NCBI GenBank assembly: GCA_022563625.1 | Contig: JADFNA010000020.1 | Span: 1-11,128, forward strand | Length of the DNA stretch: 11,128 nt | From: Candidatus Zixiibacteriota bacterium | GTDB taxonomy: Bacteria; Zixibacteria; MSB-5A5; GN15; JACZUZ01 | Direction of reading: 5' to 3' | Shown: positions 6,530-11,128 of the stretch, piece by piece | How the letters are laid out: every line of letters starts with the position of its first letter | Position numbering within the stretch: position 1 is the stretch's first letter | Program-made: the position numbers and the translations under genes | The notes under the pieces: generated by a model | Database searches by the model: none | What the model was told of the DNA's origin: nothing | What the model saw: the letters and a program-made list of their open reading frames with translations, nothing else

Positions 6530-7774
6530 TCAGCCCGCCGGGGATAAAACCCCGGTGGCGCGGCCGACTTTTTCAAGAATTTCGAGGACCCGGTCCAGAC
6601 ATTCATCGGTCAGGGTAGCGGTATACGATGTTCGAACAATCTCGCGGCCGGCCGGCACGGCTGGCGCAATTATCGCATTGGTAAACACTCCCTTATCCAA
6701 GAGCATTCTCCAAAACTTCAACGTTCTCACCTTCTCACCTATGAGGATAGGCACAATCGGCGTTTCTGTTTTGCCTATGTTATAGCCCAGCGTGCGCAAT
6801 TCTCGGTGCATCCGATGGCAAATTTTCCACAGGCGTTCCCGCCGTTCAGGCTCGGACTGCATAATCTCGAGAGCCTTGAGCGCTGCGGCGGCGTTTGACG
6901 GAGGGATGGAAGCCGAGAAGATCATCGCCCGGCCGAAATGTTTGACAAAATCAATCACTTTGGCGTCCGCGGCAATAAACCCTCCCAGAGAGGCGAATGA
7001 CTTGGAGAATGTGCCCGATGTGATGTCGACATCGTTAACCAATCCGAAATGTGACGCAGTTCCCGAACCGTTCTCGCCCAAGACTCCGATTGCATGCGCA
7101 TCGTCAACATACACACGGGCGCTGAATCGTTTGGCAAGCTCCACCAGACGTGGGAGTTTGATTATGTCGCCCTCCATCGAAAACACCCCGTCAACGATAA
7201 TCATAATCCCGCCCCGCACTCCGCCTTCGGAGACTCGAATCAAGGTGCGTTCCAGATCGTCCATGTCATTGTGCTGAAACTTGGCGACTTTTCCAAAGCT
7301 CAAGCGACAGCCGTCAATAATACAGGCGTGATCGGCGCGATCAATGACAAGTGTGTCGTTCTTATCTGCCAGACAGGAGATGGCGGCGAGGTTGGCCTGA
7401 AACCCGGTCGAAAAAACTAACGCCGCTTCTTTGCCCATAAATGCGGCCAGCTTGTGTTCCAATTCATTGTGTAAATCGATAGTGCCGTTGAGAAAGCGCG
7501 AACCCGTGCAACCTGATCCATACCTTCGCGCGGCGGCGGCGGCGGCTTCCTTGACACGCGGATCGTTGACCAGTCCCAGATAGTTGTTGGACCCGATCAT
7601 TATTACCGGTTTGCCGTCGAGGATAACCTCATCACCAAGCTCGGATGAAATCGAATGGAAAAACGGATAGAACCCCGCTTCTCGAACTTCGTCAGCTTCG
7701 GTAAAATTACGACATTTGGCAAACATGTCGCCGATCATCTGCTCTAAGTCTTTTTCAACCTGCAAGTTAGTCAT
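6530..7774 (-). CDS. Serine palmitoyltransferase-like PLP enzyme (alpha-oxoamine synthase family)
   Basis: A 414-residue fold-type I PLP enzyme that condenses an amino acid with an acyl-CoA or acyl-ACP. Landmarks: Asn64-Tyr65 (SNNYLG), GSGCTGSRFLNGT (86-98), His149 (DHA, expected to stack on PLP), DGVFSMEGD (195-203), Asp224 and His227 (VDDAHAIG), TFSKS with Lys258 as Schiff-base lysine, and PAVPAG (371-376) followed by Arg381 in IVRTSY, the position used by serine palmitoyltransferase to bind the substrate carboxylate. From memory of family members, GSGCTGSRFLNGT and the C-terminal PAG...R region match Bacteroides and Sphingomonas SPT better than KBL (2-amino-3-ketobutyrate ligase) or BioF. 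SPT makes 3-ketosphinganine from serine and an acyl thioester. The ATG at 7772-7774 has GGGAAAG immediately upstream. It is first of three minus-strand genes. KBL remains the main alternative. Confidence 0.85.
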   Translation of the reverse strand: MTNLQVEKDLEQMIGDMFAKCRNFTEADEVREAGFYPFFHSISSELGDEVILDGKPVIMIGSNNYLGLVNDPRVKEAAAAAARRYGSGCTGSRFLNGTIDLHNELEHKLAAFMGKEAALVFSTGFQANLAAISCLADKNDTLVIDRADHACIIDGCRLSFGKVAKFQHNDMDDLERTLIRVSEGGVRGGIMIIVDGVFSMEGDIIKLPRLVELAKRFSARVYVDDAHAIGVLGENGSGTASHFGLVNDVDITSGTFSKSFASLGGFIAADAKVIDFVKHFGRAMIFSASIPPSNAAAALKALEIMQSEPERRERLWKICHRMHRELRTLGYNIGKTETPIVPILIGEKVRTLKFWRMLLDKGVFTNAIIAPAVPAGREIVRTSYTATLTDECLDRVLEILEKVGRATGVLSPAG

Positions 7775-7799
7775 CTTTCCCAGAGAAAATCTCCGATTG

Positions 7800-7829
7800 A
7801 AGGTACATCCAAGATAGCCAATCAGTCAA
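7800..7829 (-). promoter_or_regulatory. Possible promoter of the SPT-like operon
   Basis: On the minus strand TTGACT (7829-7824) is followed by an 18-base spacer and TACCTT (7805-7800), giving a start near 7793 and a leader of about 19 bases. The -35 is good and the -10 weak. Confidence 0.35.
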
Positions 7830-8013
7830 GTGTCGAATGTCTCCCGGCTGAGACTGCGGGCTGGTGATTGTGTGAGGCCGGAATTTTTCAATCGTGTCGG
7901 TGAGGTCGGGAACCTGCGCCCATCCGGGGTGTTATCTTCTAGCAGAGCGCTTGTATTCCACGGCGTCTTGTGAGACAGAAAATACCGGGATAAGAGAGGG
8001 CGCCTAAGAGCGG
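7830..8013. other. Non-coding stretch with no recognised element
   Basis: Nothing supportable was found between the SPT promoter region and the first small-RNA promoter. Short open frames cross it but lack ribosome binding sites and have arbitrary composition. Confidence 0.4.
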
Positions 8014-8043
8014 TTGACAGTGTCATCCCTCACCCTCCATAAT
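8014..8043 (+). promoter_or_regulatory. Promoter with overlapping palindrome for small transcript 1
   Basis: TTGACA (8014-8019), an 18-base spacer and CATAAT (8038-8043) predict a start near 8050. A perfect palindrome, TGACA-G-TGTCA (8015-8025), overlaps the -35 box and could be an operator half-site pair. Confidence 0.5.
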
Positions 8044-8049
8044 CCAACT

Positions 8050-8185
8050 ACACCGGCGCTGTGGAAGAATAAGTTCGACTTTAAATTAGAGGTTGTTTAC
8101 CTGAAAGTTCGGAGTCTCGTTTTGCGAGATTTCGATCCCTGCCCACCCGGTCGCTGGTGTTGTGAGGGCGCCAGCGACTTTTTTT
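8050..8185 (+). ncRNA. Predicted small RNA 1 (about 136 nt)
   Basis: The unit is defined by a promoter ending at 8043 and an intrinsic terminator at 8150-8185, with no convincing ORF wholly inside. An internal hairpin forms around 8113-8133 (TCTCG/CGAGA core extended by A-U and G-U pairs). The 5' end, ACACCGGCG (8050-8058), can pair with CGCTGGTGT (8152-8160) over nine positions with one G-U. That pairing competes with the terminator stem, so the RNA may have two folds. It matches no tRNA, tmRNA, SRP, RNase P or 6S pattern I could recognise. It may be a trans-acting sRNA or an attenuated leader; the next gene is about 580 bases away. Confidence 0.5.
8150..8185 (+). terminator. Strong intrinsic terminator of small transcript 1
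   Basis: GTCGCTGG (8150-8157) pairs perfectly with CCAGCGAC (8171-8178) and is followed at once by seven T residues (8179-8185). It is one of the two clearest terminators in the window, yet no protein gene precedes it on this strand. Confidence 0.85.
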
Positions 8186-8424
8186 ATACCCCTGATCCAG
8201 ATTTTGGCGCGCTTTTCACCCATTGGCGGATTACCGGTTCCAGAGAAACATAACTCCCGGAGGACCCATGTGACACACGCGGACACTCCCGGGCTGTGAC
8301 TGATATGACCATGATTTGGCTCGAAAAGCTACTCCTTTTGGCTGAATATGTCGCTCCACTGTGAATAACTTCATAACTCATTGTATTGCAAGGATATACC
8401 TTCGCTGATTTTGACGAATATCTC
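8186..8424. other. Non-coding stretch between the two small transcripts
   Basis: No gene is supportable. A GGAGGA (8259-8264) is followed by an ATG directly abutting a TGA (8268-8273), and a short AAAAG/CTTTT inverted repeat occurs near 8325-8340. Neither has a clear role. Confidence 0.4.
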
Positions 8425-8452
8425 TTGACATAGTTCGCGGAAGAGTTATATT
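8425..8452 (+). promoter_or_regulatory. Near-consensus sigma-70 promoter for small transcript 2
   Basis: A perfect TTGACA (8425-8430), a 16-base spacer and TATATT (8447-8452) predict a start near 8459. This is the strongest promoter by eye in the window. Confidence 0.65.
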
Positions 8453-8458
8453 CTTTAT

Positions 8459-8537
8459 GCAATCGGAAAGTGATCTCTCTGTGGATTACCTTTCATCGTC
8501 CTCCCAGGAAAGAGCAATCTTCCCTGGGATTTTTTTT
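8459..8537 (+). ncRNA. Predicted small RNA 2 (about 79 nt)
   Basis: A strong promoter and a strong terminator bracket about 79 bases. Hairpin 1 pairs GAAAG-TGAT (8466-8474) with ATTA-c-CTTTC (8485-8494): nine pairs with one bulged C and one G-U, closing a 10-base loop, CTCTCTGTGG. Hairpin 2 is the terminator stem. Two hairpins ending in a poly-U tail is a typical bacterial sRNA design. An ATG at 8457 opens a 30-codon frame, but it runs through the terminator and lies at or before the predicted start of transcription, so a peptide is unlikely. An attenuating leader of pgsA, about 230 bases downstream, is an alternative. Confidence 0.6.
8502..8537 (+). terminator. Strong intrinsic terminator of small transcript 2
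   Basis: TCCCAGG (8502-8508) pairs with CCTGGGA (8523-8529), with extra A-T pairing at the loop side, and eight T residues follow (8530-8537). Confidence 0.85.
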
Positions 8538-8654
8538 GGGGCCGGTTGAACGGGTAATCTTGTTTTTCAGGGTGATATAAGCGGGCGGTGTGATACGGCC
8601 GAACTTAATAAAGCCAATTCTGAGTCAGCGCTAGCTAAGTAATTTTCCCCGAGG

Positions 8655-8697
8655 GAGATTGCCGCGTCGTCCGCCTGTGGCGGACTCCTCGCAAAGA
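8655..8697. repeat. REP-like palindromic intergenic element
   Basis: GTCCGCC-tgt-GGCGGAC (8669-8685) is a perfect 7-base stem with a 3-base loop. It is flanked by GAGATTGCCGCGTC and TCCTCGCAAAGAC. On the reverse strand this reads like the dispersed pattern seen in many bacterial genomes, in which TTGCGAGGAG and a CGACG...GCAATCTC block surround a variable hairpin. The match to that family is from memory. A GGGG...GCCCC stretch follows at 8704-8723. Confidence 0.5.
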
Positions 8698-8737
8698 CAA
8701 TTAGGGGTTTTTCAACAGGCCCCAAAGAGCAGGGGCA

Positions 8738-8766
8738 TTGACCGGCGCGGCTGACCGGGGTACTTT
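8738..8766 (+). promoter_or_regulatory. Possible promoter of the pgsA-pgpA-cinA operon
   Basis: TTGACC (8738-8743), a 17-base spacer and TACTTT (8761-8766) would start transcription near 8773, just before the ATG at 8776, leaving almost no leader. TGACCGG also occurs twice here (8739-8745, 8752-8758). The -10 is weak, and the GTG at 8767 would be upstream of that start. Confidence 0.3.
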
Positions 8767-9363
8767 GTGCGTGCCATGAACACTCCCAACAAGCTCACTA
8801 TCTTGCGCATTCTCCTTTCGCCGGTATTCATAGTGCTTTTCTTGGATGACAGCCTGTATTTCCGGCTGGGGGCGCTGTTGGTGTTCATTATTGCGGCTGC
8901 CACTGACATCGCCGATGGCTATCTGGCTCGGCGGACGGGCGTTATCACCCGTTTTGGGACCTTCATCGACCCGCTGGCCGACAAGATTCTGGTTTCATCG
9001 GCGTTTATCGCTTTTGTCGCGCTGGATTACGCGCGAGCCTGGATGGTGGCGGTGATAATTGGCCGGGAGTTTCTGATTACCGGTCTCAGGTCGCTGGCGG
9101 CCTATCAGGGGACGGTAATCTCATCGAGCCCGGGGGCGAAAATTAAGACCGCCATGCAGATGATCTCGGTGGCGCTTATTCTGGTGTATATCAATGTCGA
9201 ATCAATTTACGAATATCGCGGCGAGACTATATCGCTATTCCCGCCCGAACAGGCCAAAGTTGTCTTCGACTGGATGCTGGGAATCACAGCCGGTGTCACT
9301 GCGCTGACTGGAATCGAATATGTTGTCCGGTATTATCCGGCGCTGAAAACCATTTTGCGCTAA
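8767..9363 (+). CDS. pgsA: CDP-diacylglycerol--glycerol-3-phosphate 3-phosphatidyltransferase
   Basis: Converts CDP-diacylglycerol and glycerol 3-phosphate to phosphatidylglycerol phosphate and CMP, the committed step to phosphatidylglycerol. The 198-residue protein is an integral membrane protein of the CDP-alcohol phosphatidyltransferase family. The full active-site signature is present: D47-x2-D50-G51-x2-A54-R55-x8-G64-x3-D68-x3-D72, which binds metal and CMP. Several hydrophobic spans surround it (about 11-28, 34-46, 75-110, 128-143, 167-185). The family-typical start is ATG 8776 (MNTPNKLTILRILL), but GTG 8767 lies six bases after GGGG, a better Shine-Dalgarno distance; the choice changes only three residues. 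It is followed nine bases later by pgpA, the next enzyme of the pathway. Confidence 0.95.
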   Translation: MRAMNTPNKLTILRILLSPVFIVLFLDDSLYFRLGALLVFIIAAATDIADGYLARRTGVITRFGTFIDPLADKILVSSAFIAFVALDYARAWMVAVIIGREFLITGLRSLAAYQGTVISSSPGAKIKTAMQMISVALILVYINVESIYEYRGETISLFPPEQAKVVFDWMLGITAGVTALTGIEYVVRYYPALKTILR

Positions 9364-9372
9364 CCATTTAGA

Positions 9373-9831
9373 ATGAAAAAAACACTGGTCACACTGGTCG
9401 CAACCGGGCTGTACACCGGTTATTCTCCGGTTGTGGCCGGGACTGTCGGTTCGATTCCGCCACTGCTGATTGCCTATTTTTTAATTGGCGATAACCAGTT
9501 GTACCTGTCTCTGGCGGCGCTGGTGACAATTTTGATTTCATTTTGGGCGGCCAGCGAGGCGGAGTGTGTTTTTGGCCATGATTCCAAGAAGATTGTGATT
9601 GATGAATGGGCCGGGATGTTGATCACGCTGCTGTTCTTGCCGGTCACGATCAAAGTATATCTGATTGCTTTTGCGGCCTTTCGTTTTTTTGACGTTATTA
9701 AACTATGGCCCGCCGGAGCGGCCGAGCGCCTACCCGGTGGGTTCGGGGTGACAACCGACGACATTGTCGCGGGAATTCAGGCCAACCTGGCGGTGCAATT
9801 GTATCTGTATCTGATGCGCCTCTGGGGCTAG
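9373..9831 (+). CDS. pgpA: Phosphatidylglycerophosphatase A
   Basis: Removes the phosphate from phosphatidylglycerol phosphate, made by the preceding PgsA, to give phosphatidylglycerol at the inner membrane. The 152-residue length is normal for PgpA. Family motifs are intact: GYSP and GTVGS (16-27), DEWAG (77-81), FRFFDVIKLWPA (103-114) and PGGFGVTTDDIVAG (121-134), with acidic residues expected to bind Mg2+. Hydrophobic spans lie at about 27-38, 45-60, 82-102 and 133-149. The ATG is nine bases after the pgsA stop with no strong Shine-Dalgarno, so coupling to pgsA translation is likely. cinA begins 36 bases downstream in the same frame, after the TAG. Confidence 0.95.
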   Translation: MKKTLVTLVATGLYTGYSPVVAGTVGSIPPLLIAYFLIGDNQLYLSLAALVTILISFWAASEAECVFGHDSKKIVIDEWAGMLITLLFLPVTIKVYLIAFAAFRFFDVIKLWPAGAAERLPGGFGVTTDDIVAGIQANLAVQLYLYLMRLWG

Positions 9832-9867
9832 CGCGAGCCGGACTTCAAGATAGAGCGAATAGAAATC

Positions 9868-11128
9868 GTGATCGCGGAAATAATTACTGTTGGTGATGAG
9901 CTGATCACCGGGCATATCCTGAACAGCAACGCCGCCTGGCTGTCTGAGACACTGCTGGAGCACGGGGTAAAGACGGCCTACCAGACAACAGTTGGTGATG
10001 ATATCGCTCTGATGGAAAGCGCCTTTCGGCTGGCGCTTGAGCGGGTAGACTTGGTTCTGGTCACCGGCGGACTGGGACCGACTGATGATGACATGACCAA
10101 AAAGGCGATTGTCAAAGTTTTTCAGCGCAATCTCGTGTATCACGAGGAAATTCTGGAAGACATACAACAGCGTTATGCCGCACGCGGTATACATATGCCC
10201 GCGGCCAACCAAAACCAGGCGCTTTTGCCGCAGGGCGCGACTTTTCTGGCAAACCGGCTCGGTTCTGCGGTTGGTATTCAGATAGAAGAAAAAGGAACGA
10301 CGTTTCTGGCTCTGCCCGGTGTCCCGCAGGAGATGAAATCTATTGTCACCACCGAGTTTCTGCCCTGGCTGGCGGAGACGCACACCGGACCGGTGAGATT
10401 GACACGCAAAGTGCGCACCAGCGGTATTGGTGAATCGGCCCTGGCCGAGAGAATCGATCCGGAGATTCCGCTTCCGGATGGCGTCAAGCTGGCCTATTTG
10501 CCGCATTACTTTGGCGTGGATTTGCGCTTAATGGCCAGCGCCAATGACAGGCGCCTTGCTGAGGATTTGATCGAACAGCCGCAGGGCTGGCTCAAACGCA
10601 AACTTGGCCCGCTGGTGTATGGAGAAGATAGTGACACACTCGAGTCAGTTGTCGGCGCTCTTCTTCGGGAGCGCGGGGCAAGACTGGCGCTGGCGGAAAG
10701 CAGCACAGCCGGCATGATTGCGGCGCGTCTGGTTGATATACCAGGCTCCTCAGATTACTTGGAGCGCGGGTATGTGACATACAGCGACCAATCGAAAGTT
10801 GATTTGCTGCATGTCCGTCCGACGACACTGAAAAAACACGGCGCCGTGTCTAAACAGTGCGCGCTCGAGATGGCCGCCGGCGCGCTGGATCAGGCGGGTG
10901 TGGATTTCGCCTTAAGTGTGACAGGCATCGCTGGCTCGGCCAGTGCGGCCGGTCCCGCTGCTGATGACAGTGATGAAAAACCGGTCGGGCTGACGTATAT
11001 TGCTGTGGCGCAGAAACAAAGAGACGGAACGCATCTTACCGCTTACAAATTTCTCTTTGGCCCTGACCGCCGCACCAATCGTGAGCGCGCAACGGCGGCG
11101 GCGTTGAATCTTTTACGCCTGGCGCTGC
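9868..11128 (+). CDS. cinA: CinA-family protein, NMN deamidase (3' end cut by window)
   Basis: The frame is open from GTG 9868 to the right edge, 420 codons, so only a few C-terminal residues should be missing. The N-terminal MoaB/Mog-like domain has ITVGDELITGHILNSN (6-21) and VTGGLGPTDDDMTKK (65-79); in CinA this domain carries ADP-ribose pyrophosphatase activity. A middle region includes ALPGVPQEMK (148-157). The C-terminal PncC-type domain, which deamidates nicotinamide mononucleotide in pyridine-nucleotide salvage, has AESSTAG (276-282), IPGSSDYLERGYVTYSD (291-307), HGAVSK (324-329), VTGIAG (351-356) and KPVG (371-374). Two oddities: the family's usual Cys in AESCTGG is Ser279, and the GIAG-to-EKPVG loop carries about ten extra Ala/Ser/Asp residues. 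The start is GTG without a clear Shine-Dalgarno. In many bacteria recA follows cinA; that cannot be seen here. Confidence 0.93.
   Translation, partial: MIAEIITVGDELITGHILNSNAAWLSETLLEHGVKTAYQTTVGDDIALMESAFRLALERVDLVLVTGGLGPTDDDMTKKAIVKVFQRNLVYHEEILEDIQQRYAARGIHMPAANQNQALLPQGATFLANRLGSAVGIQIEEKGTTFLALPGVPQEMKSIVTTEFLPWLAETHTGPVRLTRKVRTSGIGESALAERIDPEIPLPDGVKLAYLPHYFGVDLRLMASANDRRLAEDLIEQPQGWLKRKLGPLVYGEDSDTLESVVGALLRERGARLALAESSTAGMIAARLVDIPGSSDYLERGYVTYSDQSKVDLLHVRPTTLKKHGAVSKQCALEMAAGALDQAGVDFALSVTGIAGSASAAGPAADDSDEKPVGLTYIAVAQKQRDGTHLTAYKFLFGPDRRTNRERATAAALNLLRLAL

Noticed and set aside
6530..7774. Calling the PLP enzyme KBL (glycine C-acetyltransferase) or BioF
   Set aside because: No threonine dehydrogenase or biotin gene is nearby, and GSRFLNGT and PAVPAG...R381 fit SPT better. 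Kept only as the alternative.
7826..8026. 66-residue minus-strand open frame in the long gap
   Set aside because: No ribosome binding site, no motif, basic/Ser-rich composition typical of random translation; it overlaps both the SPT and small-RNA promoter regions.
8090..8150. tRNA or tmRNA 3' end suggested by TTTCGATCCCTG
   Set aside because: The T-loop-like sequence lacks a matching T-stem, there is no acceptor stem or CCA, and no anticodon arm can be drawn.
8014..8253. 79-residue plus-strand open frame
   Set aside because: Its start is at the -35 box of small RNA 1 and it reads through a perfect intrinsic terminator, so it is not a credible gene.
8259..8273. Shine-Dalgarno followed by an abutting ATG-TGA
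   Set aside because: A start-stop minimal ORF can act in regulation, but the spacing is only three bases and no promoter precedes it; chance is likelier.
8184..8462. 92-residue minus-strand open frame
   Set aside because: No ribosome binding site, no motif and Ser-rich arbitrary composition; it runs antisense across the promoter of small RNA 2.
8457..8549. 30-codon peptide frame starting ATG at 8457
   Set aside because: The predicted transcript starts at or after this ATG, there is no ribosome binding site, and the frame runs through the terminator.
1..11128. CRISPR array, IS element, integrase, toxin-antitoxin or defence system
   Set aside because: No regularly spaced repeats, transposase or nuclease motifs were seen on either strand; the window is mainly housekeeping genes plus one intergenic region.

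Overview
The window looks like ordinary chromosome from an uncultivated Gram-negative-type bacterium. GC is moderate, genes are densely packed, two predicted lipoproteins are present, and one PLP enzyme resembles the Bacteroides-type serine palmitoyltransferase. An FCB-group or candidate-phylum lineage would fit, but this is inference from gene content; no rRNA or other phylogenetic marker was seen. There is no CRISPR array, IS element, tRNA or phage gene.

Layout. (1) 3-848 (+): 3' part of an unrecognised protein built on a Gly-x-Leu-x-Gly-x-Trp repeat, ending at a hairpin terminator. (2) 959-2200 (-): a TPR lipoprotein and a small membrane protein in a two-gene operon; its best promoter puts the transcription start on the GTG start codon. 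(3) 2316-4641 (+): a divergent DprA/Smf-like protein with a Gly/Pro-rich insertion, a YigZ/IMPACT protein and a PAP2 phosphatase. (4) 7774-4643 (-): a serine-palmitoyltransferase-like enzyme, a GNAT-fold protein and a lipoprotein, converging on PAP2 with one base between stop codons. (5) 7775-8766: a gene-free stretch of about 990 bases with two compact promoter-to-terminator units and no convincing ORF, followed by a REP-like palindrome. (6) 8767 to the end (+): pgsA, pgpA and an almost complete cinA.

How the genes fit together. Much of the window concerns membrane lipids. PgsA and PgpA perform consecutive steps to phosphatidylglycerol. The SPT-like enzyme next to a GNAT-fold protein suggests long-chain-base condensation followed by N-acylation, as in bacterial ceramide synthesis. 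PAP2 acts on a lipid phosphate. DprA and CinA are both linked to competence and DNA uptake in other bacteria, though CinA is mainly an NAD-salvage enzyme.

The best candidates for something undescribed are the two predicted small RNAs at about 8050-8185 and 8459-8537, the SPT/GNAT/lipoprotein set, and the DprA with a collagen-like insertion.
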